DNA from: Bacillus cereus G9842
Lineage (GTDB): Bacteria; Bacillota; Bacilli; Bacillales; Bacillaceae_G
Direction of reading: 5' to 3'
NCBI RefSeq assembly: GCF_000021305.1
Contig: NC_011772.1
Span: 4,130,001 to 4,194,000, forward strand
Length of the DNA: 64,000 bases
In this document: in pieces, positions 10,608-20,979 of the stretch
Numbering within the stretch: the first letter of the stretch is position 1
Layout: each line of letters opens with the position of its first letter
Notes under the pieces: model-generated
What the model was told of the DNA's origin: nothing
The model's database searches: none
Seen by the model: only the letters and a program-made list of their open reading frames with translations
Program-made: the position numbers and the translations under genes

Positions 10608-10841
10608 ATGCAGCGTTACCTTGCTCTATCATTAGCACTCATCCCTATTTCATTAGCTGTGTTTGGTATAAAGTTAATGAGAGATACTGTATTCGGGATT
10701 CTATTTCCACCAATCTCTATACTGTGGTTACAATTTTTAATCGGCGCTCTCTGCTTCGGGCTCGGGTTTTATATTTTTGGTGGCTTCGTCGTACACCGAG
10801 ATCGTAAACGAAATAAAGTACAAGCTCGCTTCAGAAGATAG
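10608..10841 (+). CDS. yqzF: Small membrane protein, YqzF / DUF2627 type
   Basis: A 77-residue protein with two predicted membrane segments (about 3-22 and 36-60) and a short basic cytoplasmic tail (HRDRKRNKVQARFRR). The sequence fits the DUF2627 family, found next to bkdR in Bacillus as YqzF; its function is unknown. AAAAGGAGCG precedes the ATG. It is divergent from bkdR and ends in a shared terminator with the gene to the right. Confidence 0.8.
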   Translation: MQRYLALSLALIPISLAVFGIKLMRDTVFGILFPPISILWLQFLIGALCFGLGFYIFGGFVVHRDRKRNKVQARFRR

Positions 10842-10863
10842 GAATGCCCCACTATTTATAAAT

Positions 10864-10900
10864 AAAAAAATGAGACCGTTACACGCGGTCTCATTTTTTT
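10864..10900. terminator. Bidirectional terminator
   Basis: Arms TGAGACCG and CGGTCTCA with A and T runs on both sides lie between two convergent genes, yqzF and the phosphodiesterase gene, whose stop codon is inside the right arm. Confidence 0.9.
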
Positions 10901-11625
10901 ATCGGCAATAACGTTCTTGCCGTTTCAGGGTAATCAGTAATAATCGCCGATATATTCATATCAAAATATTTACGCATAAGCGTTTCTTCATTAATTGTAT
11001 AAGGGCGAACCTCTACACCACTTTCCATCGTTAGTTCAGCAATAGCATCTTGAAGGTAACGATAATTCGGATGTACTGCTGTAGCCCCCATTTTTTTCGC
11101 GTATGCCCACGGACTATGCAAACCTTCGCGATATAAAATTGCAGTTTGAATATCAGGAGCCATCATATGGCACCGTTTCATACTGTAGTGATTAAACGAA
11201 GAAAATACAACGCGATCCTCTAAACTAAATTTCCGTACAAGCGTTATAACTTCTTCCTCTAAACCTCTATATGGAATTTTATTATTTTTAAGTTCAATAT
11301 TAAGTAGCAAACTCGTTTGTTCAAGCCACTCTAATACCTCTTCTAAAAGTGGTATTTTACAAAAACCTACTTTATCACCAAATTTATAACTTGCATCTAA
11401 CTTACATAAGTCCTCATATACATAATTCCGAACCGCACCTTTTCCATTTGTAGTCCGGTCCACCGTTTCATCATGAATGACGACAACTTTTCCATCTTTC
11501 GTTAATTGAACATCAAGTTCAATTCCATCCGCTCTAAAAGACTCAGCCGCTTCAAATGAAAGCATTGTATTTTCTGGGTACGTTCCAGCCGCACCACGAT
11601 GCGCAAATATAAGAGTCATCCTCAC
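10891..11625 (-). CDS. Glycerophosphodiester phosphodiesterase
   Basis: Cytoplasmic enzyme of the GDPD/UgpQ family, hydrolysing glycerophosphodiesters to sn-glycerol 3-phosphate and an alcohol. Signature motifs are FAHRGAAGTYPENTMLSF at the N terminus, DGIELDVQLTKDGKVVVIHDE with the metal-binding acidic residues, and LLNIELKN. The length of 244 is typical and there is no signal peptide. It occupies the position of B. subtilis yqiK. The C terminus overlaps the terminator shared with yqzF. Confidence 0.9.
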   Translation of the reverse strand: MRMTLIFAHRGAAGTYPENTMLSFEAAESFRADGIELDVQLTKDGKVVVIHDETVDRTTNGKGAVRNYVYEDLCKLDASYKFGDKVGFCKIPLLEEVLEWLEQTSLLLNIELKNNKIPYRGLEEEVITLVRKFSLEDRVVFSSFNHYSMKRCHMMAPDIQTAILYREGLHSPWAYAKKMGATAVHPNYRYLQDAIAELTMESGVEVRPYTINEETLMRKYFDMNISAIITDYPETARTLLPIKK

Positions 11626-11669
11626 TCCCCCAATCTTATGCTATACTATACGAAAAAGGAGGTACTTCT

Positions 11670-11816
11670 ATGAGACCATTGCAAATTTCTCCAGATACTG
11701 CAGTCCGCTTATCAAAAGCACTAGGTGTTCCACTTGAACAACTCATGCATATGCCGCAACACATTTTAATTCAAAAGCTAGTTGAATTAGAAAAACAAAA
11801 TAAAGACGAAGAATAA
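11670..11816 (+). CDS. Small protein, YycC-like
   Basis: A 48-residue protein (MRPLQISPDTAVRLSKALG then VPLEQLMHMPQHIL), preceded by a strong AAAAGGAGG 7 nt before the ATG and followed by a terminator. It is hydrophilic with no membrane segment. The pattern resembles the small YycC family of Bacillus as I remember it; the match is not verified and no function is known. It is divergent from the phosphodiesterase gene, sharing a short upstream region. Confidence 0.7.
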   Translation: MRPLQISPDTAVRLSKALGVPLEQLMHMPQHILIQKLVELEKQNKDEE

Positions 11817-11819
11817 TAC

Positions 11820-11846
11820 AGTCCTGTTTTGCAGGGCTTTTTATTA
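11820..11846 (+). terminator. Terminator of the YycC-like gene
   Basis: AGTCCTG and CAGGGCT pair with one G-T wobble around a 5-nt loop, followed by TTTTATTATTTT. The stretch from here to 12029 shows no gene. Confidence 0.8.
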
Positions 11847-12029
11847 TTTTCTATTATATCACGGATGACTTCCCTGCTAAAATCCTTTAACAGATGTGCT
11901 ACGATGCGATTTAGCCGTTCCTTTATTATTTTTGTTACAAATCATAAAGAAAGCAGACTATTTATTTATAAGCCCCCATTGCGTCCTTAAACACGATCAT
12001 AAAAAACTAGAAGCCCTTTATATTATTTT

Positions 12030-12593
12030 TTATTGAACGTGCGGAGCATCCCCTGATTCGTATAGTTCTTTCGCTTTTTCCTCCCCGAATGTAGTTAAAA
12101 TATAATGTTGCTCTTCTACCGCATCCATCGCTCTAGTTGCTTTACAAACGTTATCTTCTTGAACATCCGAGAAATAATTGTGATCTTCTACAATTTTACT
12201 AAAATCTTTTTGTGCCCATCTATTAGCAATTGCTAATAGCTCATTTTTCTTCGAAAAGCTACTCTTATTTATGATTTCTTTTAATTTTTTAGCATTATTT
12301 TGAATCATTGGGATAGAGCCCGATTTTCGTTCTGCCACCACTTTTTGATGAGTCATGCGATGCATCGCTGTAATGACTTCTCTTTCAGTAGAATTTTCAG
12401 TAACATACACATCAACAAAGACCCCATCTACCTCTCTACCTACTATTGTTTGGTCTTCTTTTTTATCTATTTGAGCGCTCACTTCTTTATCTACTGGATT
12501 ATCGGCAAGTTCTAACATCCCAAATGTAACTGCAATAGCAAGAACTCCCATAGCTGCTACTATTCCTAGCCAAGTTGAAATTTTATTTTTCAT
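12030..12593 (-). CDS. Membrane-anchored protein of unknown function
   Basis: A 187-residue protein with one N-terminal membrane segment (about 8-27) and an outward-facing or extracellular soluble part containing TEREVITAMHRMTHQKV and IANRWAQKDFSKIVEDHNYFSDVQ. This looks like the family called DUF6241 in B. cereus-group annotation, but that name is from memory. GGGGGAAGGGGA precedes the ATG. It is monocistronic, separated from spo0A by the spo0A terminator. Confidence 0.75.
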   Translation of the reverse strand: MKNKISTWLGIVAAMGVLAIAVTFGMLELADNPVDKEVSAQIDKKEDQTIVGREVDGVFVDVYVTENSTEREVITAMHRMTHQKVVAERKSGSIPMIQNNAKKLKEIINKSSFSKKNELLAIANRWAQKDFSKIVEDHNYFSDVQEDNVCKATRAMDAVEEQHYILTTFGEEKAKELYESGDAPHVQ

Positions 12594-12711
12594 TCCCCTT
12601 CCCCCTATCTATATCTATTTAATTGTCTTATAAAAAACTCACTTACATGTAATATTACTAAAAATAGGTTTTATTTTCCATAATATCAAATAATCTCTTT
12701 TTCTAAACAAA

Positions 12712-12744
12712 ATAAAAAAACCAACGAATTATAACATTCATTGG
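12712..12744 (-). terminator. Probable spo0A terminator
   Basis: Arms CCAATGAAT and ATTCGTTGG on the minus strand (one wobble pair) are followed by TTTTTTTATTTTG. It lies 100 nt after the spo0A stop codon. Confidence 0.75.
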
Positions 12745-12845
12745 TCTTTCATTAAAAAGTTTATTAGTTTTAAAATTACTGTCGAGTATAGAGTTCCAGC
12801 ATGCATCGGTTTTACTAAAACAAAAACCCTTTTCTACTTCTACTC

Positions 12846-13640
12846 TCAGCTAGCTTTATGTTCAAGTCTCAGCTTATCCGCAACCATTGCGATAAACTCA
12901 GAATTCGTAGGTTTTGCTTTTGACATGGATACTGTATAACCGAATAAGGACGAAATAGAATCAATATTCCCACGGCTCCACGCTACTTCAATCGCGTGAC
13001 GAATTGCGCGCTCCACACGGCTTGCTGTTGTATTATATTTCTTTGCGATATCTGGATACAATACTTTCGTAATCGATCCTAATAATTCGATATCGTTGTA
13101 TACCATGGAGATTGCTTCTCGTAAATACATATATCCTTTAATATGAGCGGGTACACCAATTTCATGAATGATACTCGTAATACTCGCATCTAAGTTTTTC
13201 GGTTTTCCATCTACTGTTGTTGCTGATCGGAATGATGGTAGTGGACGTTTAATCATAGCGTTTGCTTTACCACTCACTTGACGAATATGACTCGTTAAAT
13301 TCTCCATATCAAATGGTTTTAATATGAAATATGAGGCACCTAAGTCAACTGCTTTTTTCGTCACATCTTCTTGCCCGAATGCTGTCAACATAATTACGCT
13401 AGGCTGTTTTAACCTTTCAATATGTCGCATTTTTTCCAATACAGCTAAACCATCTAAGTGTGGCATAATAATGTCTAAAACGAGTACATCAGGTTGCTTA
13501 TCTGCTAATAAGTTTAAACACTCTTGACCATTATAAGCAGTACCGATTACTTCCATATCATCTTGAGCAGCTACATAGCTCTCTAACATTGATACTAGTT
13601 CTTTATTATCATCCACAAGACATACTTTAATTTTCTCCAC
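12846..13640 (-). CDS. spo0A: Sporulation master response regulator Spo0A
   Basis: Phosphorelay output regulator that starts sporulation by binding 0A boxes. The N-terminal receiver domain (about 1-120) has the acidic pair in CLVDDN, the phosphoacceptor Asp in [13 protein letters not shown] and the conserved Lys in FILKPFD. The C-terminal Spo0A DNA-binding domain includes [29 protein letters not shown] place the start at GTG 13640 with GGGAGG 7 nt upstream, giving 264 residues; an upstream in-frame start would add 12 residues and cover this Shine-Dalgarno. It is followed at a distance by a terminator. Confidence 0.97.
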   Translation of the reverse strand: MEKIKVCLVDDNKELVSMLESYVAAQDDMEVIGTAYNGQECLNLLADKQPDVLVLDIIMPHLDGLAVLEKMRHIERLKQPSVIMLTAFGQEDVTKKAVDLGASYFILKPFDMENLTSHIRQVSGKANAMIKRPLPSFRSATTVDGKPKNLDASITSIIHEIGVPAHIKGYMYLREAISMVYNDIELLGSITKVLYPDIAKKYNTTASRVERAIRHAIEVAWSRGNIDSISSLFGYTVSMSKAKPTNSEFIAMVADKLRLEHKAS

Positions 13641-13703
13641 AGCTTTTCCTCCCTTACCGAATCGATTCTCCGACATGTGTATCCTTCTAGGCTACATGAA
13701 TTG

Positions 13704-13710
13704 TTCGACA
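13704..13710 (-). promoter_or_regulatory. 0A box upstream of spo0A
   Basis: Minus-strand TGTCGAA is the exact core 0A box, about 65 nt before the spo0A start. Sequence just upstream (AAAGGGAATT) could be the -35 of a sigma-H promoter, which in B. subtilis is autoregulated through such boxes; the promoter part is tentative. Confidence 0.65.
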
Positions 13711-13907
13711 ATTGTGTGAAAATTCCCTTTTAAAGTTTCTTACTTTCCGATAAAATCACAAAAAAATATGTTTATCGTTCATTTATTCCCTTTCGCAACA
13801 CATTCCATCATAGAAATACAACGAAACGTTCAACCCTTTTCTTTTATTTTACAACAAAAAACACCTCTTGCGGAGCTTTTACAAAATTTCAACGAATTTT
13901 TCAACAG

Positions 13908-13943
13908 AAAAAGCGAGCTAATATATATATTAGCTCGCTTTTT
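13908..13943 (-). terminator. spoIVB terminator
   Basis: Perfect 17-bp arms (AAAAAGCGAGCTAATAT and its complement) around 2 nt. It contains the spoIVB stop codon and ends in a T run on the minus strand. Confidence 0.9.
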
Positions 13944-15228
13944 TCTCTTGATCATAAATATTAATTCCAGCTTGATGTAACATCCATTCAATATGAACAC
14001 CATATCCTGATGTTGGATCATTTACAAATACATGCGTAACAGCACCAATTACTTTTCCATTTTGTACAATTGGACTTCCGCTCATCCCTTGTACGATACC
14101 GCCCGTTTTCGCTAATAGACGTTTATCTGTTACTTTTATTACCATACCCTTTGTGGCTGGGAATTTTTGTTGCACTGTACTAACAACTTCAATATCAAAC
14201 GCTTCTACTTTATCTTGATCAATAACTGTTAATATTTTTGCCGGTCCTTCTTTTACTTGATGAGATAATGCGATAGGCATCGCTTTATCCATTATACCGT
14301 TTTTCATATTCGTATTTAATTTGCCAAAAATACCATATGGACTATTAATTGTAATATTGCCAATCACTTCACGATCTGGTGAGAATCTTGCTAATTTCTC
14401 CCCTGGATTCCCATGACTACCTCTTTCAATTGATGTGACTGTCGAGCGCATAATTTGTCCATCTTCGACTTGAATCGGCTTTTTCGTATCATTATCAGAA
14501 ATAACATGACCAAGTGCCCCGTATTTCATAGAATCTGGATGAACAAATGTCATCGTTCCAATTCCAGCTGCCGAATCACGGATATACAAGCCAATTCGAT
14601 AAGACGATTCACCGTTGTCTTTTTGTGGAGTTAGCTTCGTACGAATATATTTTCCATCTCTTAACAATACAAGATTAAGCGGTTCACCTGTTTCTCCACT
14701 ATTATGAATAAACGGTGCTACATCACTCATTCTTTCAATTGTTTTACCATTAATTTCAGTAATCATATCTCCAATTTGTACACCTGCTGTTTCACCAGGA
14801 GATATTTTACCCTTTTCAGTTTGAATTAAATGATGGCCTACAACAAGTACACCTTTTGTATTTAATTTCACACCAATTGATTGTCCACCTGGAATTACTT
14901 TAAAATCTTTTAACACTTTCACATTTACTTTTTTCACTGGAAAACCAGCAAGCTGAAATACCATATCAGCTTCACCATTTTGATGAGAATTTACCATAAG
15001 TCCTTGTTTTTGTTCATTCGAACTCACTGTAAATACATGACGATTTGTGGATGAAGCTTTGAAAACTGGTAATGATGATATTTCTGATTGTTGTCCTTCA
15101 AAAACAACAAGTTGTTTCGGTGATGAAATAAACGTTCGAAGCGGTTTAAAACATCCAATAAAAACTAAAGAAACAAGGAGACAAAGACCTATTATTTTTC
15201 GAAATTTTTCTAATTTCAACTTGTTCAC
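13930..15228 (-). CDS. spoIVB: SpoIVB serine peptidase
   Basis: Forespore-made S55-family serine peptidase, exported to the intermembrane space, where it cuts SpoIVFA and so triggers pro-sigma-K processing by SpoIVFB. It has one N-terminal membrane/signal segment (about 12-28), a PDZ domain at roughly 115-205 ([20 protein letters not shown]), the His-containing [10 protein letters not shown], and the catalytic serine motif [20 protein letters not shown]. Its 432 residues are normal. The start is GTG with GTAGGAG 8 nt upstream. It lies between recN and spo0A as in all Bacillus. Confidence 0.95.
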   Translation of the reverse strand: MNKLKLEKFRKIIGLCLLVSLVFIGCFKPLRTFISSPKQLVVFEGQQSEISSLPVFKASSTNRHVFTVSSNEQKQGLMVNSHQNGEADMVFQLAGFPVKKVNVKVLKDFKVIPGGQSIGVKLNTKGVLVVGHHLIQTEKGKISPGETAGVQIGDMITEINGKTIERMSDVAPFIHNSGETGEPLNLVLLRDGKYIRTKLTPQKDNGESSYRIGLYIRDSAAGIGTMTFVHPDSMKYGALGHVISDNDTKKPIQVEDGQIMRSTVTSIERGSHGNPGEKLARFSPDREVIGNITINSPYGIFGKLNTNMKNGIMDKAMPIALSHQVKEGPAKILTVIDQDKVEAFDIEVVSTVQQKFPATKGMVIKVTDKRLLAKTGGIVQGMSGSPIVQNGKVIGAVTHVFVNDPTSGYGVHIEWMLHQAGINIYDQEKKAS

Positions 15229-15331
15229 TCTCCTCGCTCCTACCCCACATTCAGCCTCTTGGCTTCACTTTTTAATCTCTCCTTGCAGTGCATTATTTAT
15301 AACCGGAAGAATTAAGAAATCGTCATTTGAG

Positions 15332-15358
15332 AAAAAAAGCTATCCATTACTGGATAGC
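15332..15358 (-). terminator. recN terminator
   Basis: GCTATCCA and TGGATAGC pair around a short loop holding the recN stop codon, with TTTTTTT after the stem on the minus strand. Confidence 0.85.
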
Positions 15359-17086
15359 CTCTGCTGTCTGTTTAAAATGATGCGCTTGCGTAAGTAATTC
15401 TTTCGCATGCTCTGTCGTTAAATCTGTGATTTCTACACCAGAAATCATTCGAGCTATTTCTGTTACTTTATCCTCCATAGTTAAAACAGTAACTGATGTA
15501 ATTGTCCGATCATTCGCTACTTGTTTTCGAATAAATAAATGTGAATCCGCCATTGAAGCTACTTGAGGTAAGTGCGTAATACAAAGTACTTGCGAGTTTA
15601 CTGATACTCGATAAATTTTTTCCGCAATAGCCTGTGCGACTCGGCCACTTACACCCGTATCCACTTCATCAAAAATAACAGATGCAACCCCTTGATGCTT
15701 AGAAAAAATGCTTTTTAAAGCTAAAATAATACGAGATAACTCTCCGCCAGAAGCAACCTTTGAAAGTGGTTTTAGCGGCTCTCCTGGGTTCGTTGAAATA
15801 TAAAATTCCACATGATCGTAACCATCCACCGTAAGTCTTACCGGTGCACCTTCCACAAGGGGTTCTTCTGCATTTCCTGCTCTCTTCATAATTCGCACTT
15901 CAAATTTCGTTTTTTCCATATATAATTCTTTTAATTCCTGATGAATTGCATTTGTAAGATGTTCTGCAAGCTCATGACGCATATTACTTAACAACGTTGC
16001 TTCTTTCAGAATAACACTCTCTAATTCCTTCAACTGTTTCTTCGTCGTTTCAATATGAACGTCTTTATTTTCAATTGTAAAAATTTCCTGTTCAATTTTA
16101 TCTGCATACGCTAAAATCTCTTCTACAGTATTTCCATATTTTCTCTTTAGCATACGAATTTCATTCAAACGTGTTTCGATTTCATCTAAACGATTTGGAT
16201 CATATTCCATCATATCGAGCTTTTCTCTCAGTTGATAGGCAACCTCTTCTAATAAGTAATAGCTATTTGCAATTGAATCATAATTCTCTTGATACATTTC
16301 ATCTAAATGTGTAATACTTTCCATTTGTCCCATTGCACTTCTTACATTATCTAACCCTTGTCCGTCGGCACTTAACGAACGATATGCATCACCTAACGCT
16401 TTATAAATCTTTTCAAAATTAGAAATTTGCAATCGTTCCTCAGTTAATTCATTTTCTTCATCCATCTTTAAATCTGCCTTGCGAATTTCTTCATGCTGAA
16501 ATTGAATTAAATCTAAGCGATGTGCCATTTGTTGTTCATTTTCACTTAACGATTTCAATTGTTTTTTTAATTTTTCATAGTCAGCGTATACATTTTGATA
16601 TATGTCTAATTGTTTAACGATTCGATCCCCATCAAAGTGATCAAGCATAAACAGATGTCGTTCTTCATTCATTAAATCTTGTGTTTCGTGCTGTCCATGA
16701 ATATCAACAAGTGATTTCCCAATTTCTTTTAATATGCTAAGTGTAACAAGCTTCCCATTTACACGACATACACTCTTTCCGTTCGCAGCAATATCACGCT
16801 TTAAAATAATCATGCCATCTTCTATTTCTATATCTAACTCTTCTGCCTTTTCAATACATGGATGCTTCTCATCTTCAACATAAAATAGCCCTTCAATCTC
16901 AGCCTTTTCTGTTCCATATCGAACAAATTCTGCTGATCCACGGCCACCTACAAGTAAACTAATCGCATCAATAATAATCGATTTTCCGGCCCCTGTTTCA
17001 CCGCTTAAAACCGTTAAACCTTTTTGAAAAGAAATATTTAATGCTTCAATAATAGCAAAGTTTCTAATCGATAATTCCGATAACAA
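15347..17086 (-). CDS. recN: DNA repair protein RecN
   Basis: SMC-like ATPase that gathers at double-strand breaks early in repair. The N-terminal Walker A is LSGETGAGKSIIIDAISLL; a central antiparallel coiled coil runs from about 150 to 370; the C-terminal ABC part has LSKVASGGELSRIILALK (signature) and VIFDEVDTGVSG (Walker B). I start it at TTG 17086 with GAGGTG about 9 nt upstream, so that the product begins LSELSIRNFAII as in other RecN proteins. This gives 579 residues; the ATG 21 codons upstream would cover the Shine-Dalgarno. Confidence 0.95.
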   Translation of the reverse strand: MLSELSIRNFAIIEALNISFQKGLTVLSGETGAGKSIIIDAISLLVGGRGSAEFVRYGTEKAEIEGLFYVEDEKHPCIEKAEELDIEIEDGMIILKRDIAANGKSVCRVNGKLVTLSILKEIGKSLVDIHGQHETQDLMNEERHLFMLDHFDGDRIVKQLDIYQNVYADYEKLKKQLKSLSENEQQMAHRLDLIQFQHEEIRKADLKMDEENELTEERLQISNFEKIYKALGDAYRSLSADGQGLDNVRSAMGQMESITHLDEMYQENYDSIANSYYLLEEVAYQLREKLDMMEYDPNRLDEIETRLNEIRMLKRKYGNTVEEILAYADKIEQEIFTIENKDVHIETTKKQLKELESVILKEATLLSNMRHELAEHLTNAIHQELKELYMEKTKFEVRIMKRAGNAEEPLVEGAPVRLTVDGYDHVEFYISTNPGEPLKPLSKVASGGELSRIILALKSIFSKHQGVASVIFDEVDTGVSGRVAQAIAEKIYRVSVNSQVLCITHLPQVASMADSHLFIRKQVANDRTITSVTVLTMEDKVTEIARMISGVEITDLTTEHAKELLTQAHHFKQTAEAIQ

Positions 17087-17293
17087 TGCCCCATTCACCT
17101 CGTTATAAAATAATCCCTTACTAAAGGATTTTCTCAGTTCTTCATTCAAATAATCATGTTATATATTTGTATGTATATACTCTTCTAACCCGCTTCATTG
17201 TACCAAACATTTGTTTTACGGGTCAATCCATCTATTTTCTAACTTTATGCAAACAAAATATTATATTACAATTGAAAATTCATATTTTTAACC

Positions 17294-17342
17294 AATAAAA
17301 ATATCTTGTTCACTTTCCACTTTACGATGGAAAGCAAACAAG
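17294..17342 (-). terminator. argR terminator
   Basis: A 15-bp stem (CTTGTTTGCTTTCCA against TGGAAAGTGAACAAG, one wobble pair) is followed by ATATTTTTATT on the minus strand, 9 nt after the argR stop. Confidence 0.85.
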
Positions 17343-17350
17343 ATTTTTTG

Positions 17351-17800
17351 TTACAACATATTTAAGAAACGATCAGAGACAACACCTGTATCGTCAGGTG
17401 TACGGCAAATAATTAAGCAAGTATCATCACCACAGATGGTTCCGATGATCTCATCCCACTCTAAATGATCAATAAGTGCTCCAAGTGAATGAGCGTTACC
17501 AGGCAATGTTTTTAGCACAAGCATATGTCCTGCCGTGTCTAATTTTACAAATGAATCCACTAGATTTCGTTTTAATTTTTGTAACGGGTTAAATCGTTGA
17601 TCTGCTGGCAAGCTATATTTATAGCGCCCATCATGTAATGGCACCTTCACTAAGTGCAGTTCTTTAATATCGCGCGATACTGTTGCTTGCGTTACATTAA
17701 ATCCCTCATTACGTAAAATATCAACTAATTCATCTTGTGTTTCAATTTCTTTGTTTGCAATAATTTCCCTGATTTTAATATGGCGCTGACCTTTATTCAT
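17351..17800 (-). CDS. argR: Arginine repressor ArgR/AhrC
   Basis: Hexameric arginine-responsive regulator of arginine biosynthesis and breakdown. The N-terminal winged helix has [19 protein letters not shown], and the C-terminal domain has the arginine-binding [14 protein letters not shown]. The start is ATG 17800 with GAGGTG 7 nt upstream, giving 149 residues as in B. subtilis; an in-frame ATG 10 codons upstream lacks support. It is bounded on both sides by terminators, so it is transcribed on its own between recN and the methyltransferase gene. Confidence 0.95.
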
Positions 17801-17922
17801 ACATTTGCACCTCACACTATCTCTTACCATAGTTTAAACATTGGTATACTTCACTTATTTATGTTAACTTATAATTCGTTTCTTGTACACAATTGTTTTT
17901 ACAATCATTATACAATTACAGC

Positions 17923-17951
17923 AAAAAGAGGAACAACATATGTTATTCCCC
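17923..17951 (-). terminator. Terminator of the dxs-yqxC unit
   Basis: GGGGAATAAC and GTTGTTCCTC pair (with wobbles) around ATAT, then TTTTTGC on the minus strand. The stop region of yqxC lies in the stem. Confidence 0.75.
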
Positions 17952-18782
17952 TTTCCCTTTTTGTTTTAGAACGTCATGCGCTTCTGTAACAACTTGCTCT
18001 ATAGAAATCGGAGAATGATTTTCGCCATTCTCACGTTCACCATGCCATTTCAGATGAATTAAAAATTCAATATTACCGTCTCCACCCGTAATTGGTGAAA
18101 ATGTTAAACCTTCCACATCATAGCCTTCTTTTAAAGCAAACTCGACAATCATTTCTACAACAGCTTCATGTACTTTTCTATCACGAACGATACCTTTTTT
18201 CCCAACTTGCTCTCTTCCAGCTTCAAACTGTGGTTTAATTAACGCCGCTACATCTCCGTTAGGCATAAGCATTGTTTTTAAAACTGGCAGTATAAGCTTT
18301 AATGATATAAATGAAACATCAATACTTGCAAATTGAGGTAAACCACGTTCTAAGTCTGCTGGTGTCACGTAACGGAAATTTGTTCGTTCCATTACAACAA
18401 CACGCTCATCTTGACGTAATTTCCACGCTAGTTGATTGTATCCTACATCTAATGCATAAGATAATTTCGCTCCATTTTGAAGCGCACAATCTGTAAAGCC
18501 ACCAGTTGATGAACCAATATCTATCATAACTTTATCTTGTAAATCAAGATGAAATGTCTCTAATGCCTTTTCAAGTTTATAACCACCACGACTTACATAC
18601 GGCATAACTTGTCCCTTCACCGTAATCTCAGTATCTTGCGAGATTTTCTCTCCTGGCTTATCAAGTCTCATTTCATTTGCATATACGAGTCCCGCCATAA
18701 TGGCGCGCTTTGCTTTCTCACGCGTTTCTATAAGTCCTCGCTCTACTAATAGTACATCTACTCTTTCTTTTTTTACGCTCAT
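17943..18782 (-). CDS. yqxC: TlyA/YqxC-type RNA methyltransferase
   Basis: Member of the TlyA family, 2'-O-methyltransferases thought to act on rRNA; the Bacillus substrate is not settled. An S4 RNA-binding domain occupies about 1-65 (RVDVLLVERGLIETREKAKR) and an FtsJ-like Rossmann domain the rest, with the SAM motif MIDIGSSTGGFTDCALQNGA and VSFISLKLILPVL. The length of 279 is typical. It is 3 nt after dxs, so the two are co-transcribed, as in B. subtilis. Confidence 0.92.
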   Translation of the reverse strand: MSVKKERVDVLLVERGLIETREKAKRAIMAGLVYANEMRLDKPGEKISQDTEITVKGQVMPYVSRGGYKLEKALETFHLDLQDKVMIDIGSSTGGFTDCALQNGAKLSYALDVGYNQLAWKLRQDERVVVMERTNFRYVTPADLERGLPQFASIDVSFISLKLILPVLKTMLMPNGDVAALIKPQFEAGREQVGKKGIVRDRKVHEAVVEMIVEFALKEGYDVEGLTFSPITGGDGNIEFLIHLKWHGERENGENHSPISIEQVVTEAHDVLKQKGKGE

Positions 18783-18785
18783 TTG

Positions 18786-20678
18786 TTACGCCCTTTTTTG
18801 TTTTGATGGAATCATTGTATGAATACGGTCTACGACAGCATCTGTCGTTAAACCAATTTCTTCTAATAATTTTGTTACACTTCCGTGCTCTATGAAGCGG
18901 TCTGGAATACCCATTCGTTCAACTAATGCACTATGGTAACCATTTTCAGATGCAAATTCAACTACTCCTGTTCCAAAACCACCAATTAAACAAGCTTCTT
19001 CAATCGTTAAAATCGGTATATTCTTTCCTAGAAGATCATGTAAATATGCTTCATCCATTGGTTTAATAAAGCGAGCATTCACTACTTTCACTGAAACTCC
19101 AGCTTTTTCAAGACGCTCAGCGGCTTCCATCGCCATTGGTATTGTCGTACCAAACGTTAAAATAGCTGCTTGTGTACCCTCTTTTAACGTCTCCCACGTA
19201 CCGATCGGAATCGCCTTTAATTCTTCATCCATATGAACGCCAAGTCCATTACCGCGCGCATAACGCAATGCGATTGGTCCATCTTCATATTGCATCGCCG
19301 TATAAACTAAATGTTGCCCTTCATTTTCATCTTTCGGCATCATAAGCACCATATTTGGCAAGTGACGTAAGAATGAGATATCAAATACGCCTTGATGCGT
19401 TTCACCATCTGCTCCTACTAATCCTGAGCGATCTATTCCAATGAAAACATTTAAATTTTGGCGGCATATATCATGAACAACTTGGTCATATGCTCTTTGT
19501 AGAAATGTCGAATAAATTGCTAAGAATGGCTTCATTCCTTGCGTTGCCATACCTGCTGCCATCGTTGTAGCATGCTGTTCTGCAATACCTACATCAATCA
19601 TACGATTTGGGAATTCTTTTTGGAATTTCTCAAGTTTTGATCCAACAGGCATTGCAGGTGTAATTGCTACGATACGCTCATCCGCTCTCGCTAGCTTAAG
19701 TACTGTTTCACTAACAACAGCACTCCATGCTGGTGCAACTTCTTTCGGCTTAACAAAGTCACCTGATTCAATTTTATAAGGTCCTGTTCCATGCCAAGTT
19801 CCAATAACGTCACTCTCGGCCGGTTTATAACCTTTTCCTTTTTTCGTAATAACGTGAACAAGCACTGGGCCTTTTGTTTTCTTTGCATATTGCAACGTTT
19901 CGAATAGCTTTTCATAATCATGCCCATCGACTGGACCTAAATATGTAAAGCCTAACTCTTCGAAAAAGACACCAGATACTAGTAAATATTTAAGACTATC
20001 TTTTATTTTCTCTGCTGTCGCAGCCACTTTCCCGCCAACTGCTGGGATTTTCTTTAATATATACTCTAATTCATCTTTTACCCAGTGATATTTTCCTGCG
20101 GTACGTAAACGACCAAGTACATTATGGAGCGCACCAACGTTTGGTGCAATTGACATTTCATTATCATTCAAAATAACAATCATATCTGTCTTTTCATGTC
20201 CAATATGGTTCAATGCCTCTAAAGCCATTCCGCCTGTTAAAGCACCATCTCCAATAATTGGTATAACATATTCTTTCGTTTTCTTTAAATCACGTGCCAG
20301 AGCCATTCCCATTGCAGCCGATAACGATGTCGAGCTATGACCAGTTTCCCATACGTCGTGCTCACTCTCACAACGTTTCGGAAAACCACATAGGCCTTGA
20401 TATTGCCTTAATGTACCAAACTCTTTCGCGCGTCCAGTTAAAATTTTATGTACATAGGATTGATGTCCTACATCCCATAAAAATTTATCTTGCGGGCTAT
20501 CAAATAATTTATGCAGAGCAATTGTGAGTTCTACTACACCTAAATTAGGCGCAATATGTCCACCTGTTTGAGAGAGCTCTTCAATTAAAAACTTACGAAT
20601 ATCCTCACTCAATCCCTCTAGTTCACTGATAGACATATCTTTCAAAAAACTAGGGTTTTGAATTTGCGTTAGATCCAC
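18786..20678 (-). CDS. dxs: 1-deoxy-D-xylulose-5-phosphate synthase
   Basis: First enzyme of the MEP isoprenoid pathway; condenses pyruvate and glyceraldehyde 3-phosphate using thiamine diphosphate. Seen: [33 protein letters not shown], the ThDP motif [17 protein letters not shown]...NDNEMSI, and the transketolase C-terminal half with [18 protein letters not shown] choose GTG 20678 (product [10 protein letters not shown] after Met, 630 residues) on the basis of the AGTGAG sequence upstream; GTG 20687 is possible. ispA lies some 300 nt upstream with its own terminator between. Confidence 0.95.
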   Translation of the reverse strand: MDLTQIQNPSFLKDMSISELEGLSEDIRKFLIEELSQTGGHIAPNLGVVELTIALHKLFDSPQDKFLWDVGHQSYVHKILTGRAKEFGTLRQYQGLCGFPKRCESEHDVWETGHSSTSLSAAMGMALARDLKKTKEYVIPIIGDGALTGGMALEALNHIGHEKTDMIVILNDNEMSIAPNVGALHNVLGRLRTAGKYHWVKDELEYILKKIPAVGGKVAATAEKIKDSLKYLLVSGVFFEELGFTYLGPVDGHDYEKLFETLQYAKKTKGPVLVHVITKKGKGYKPAESDVIGTWHGTGPYKIESGDFVKPKEVAPAWSAVVSETVLKLARADERIVAITPAMPVGSKLEKFQKEFPNRMIDVGIAEQHATTMAAGMATQGMKPFLAIYSTFLQRAYDQVVHDICRQNLNVFIGIDRSGLVGADGETHQGVFDISFLRHLPNMVLMMPKDENEGQHLVYTAMQYEDGPIALRYARGNGLGVHMDEELKAIPIGTWETLKEGTQAAILTFGTTIPMAMEAAERLEKAGVSVKVVNARFIKPMDEAYLHDLLGKNIPILTIEEACLIGGFGTGVVEFASENGYHSALVERMGIPDRFIEHGSVTKLLEEIGLTTDAVVDRIHTMIPSKQKRA

Positions 20679-20840
20679 ATGGATCACTCACTTTCATTTC
20701 ATAATCTGTCAACATGTCAAATATTATAAAAAACATTTACACAAAACAAGAAATTCTCTTTTCTATTTTTCGTCTTGTCCCGCTATTAACCAGTCTATTG
20801 CGCCCTAATCCTATTATAAACCATATTTCTTTAGGCGATG

Positions 20841-20874
20841 AAAAAAATAGCCGCTAACACGAAGTGATAACGGC
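20841..20874 (-). terminator. Terminator after ispA
   Basis: GCCGTTATCAC and GTGTTAGCGGC pair with one wobble and one mismatch, followed by TATTTTTTTC on the minus strand, about 100 nt after the ispA stop. Confidence 0.7.
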
Positions 20875-20979
20875 AATGTAATCTACATATATTTTTGCCA
20901 ATAACAAGAAAAGAAAAACCTTTTCCTACAGTTATATCATAAAATGATAAATGACTCAACAAATGAAAACGCTGTTATA

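Noticed and set aside
17840..17870. ARG box in front of argR
   Set aside because: Only a half-site (CATAAATAA) is close to the remembered consensus; too weak to report as a feature.
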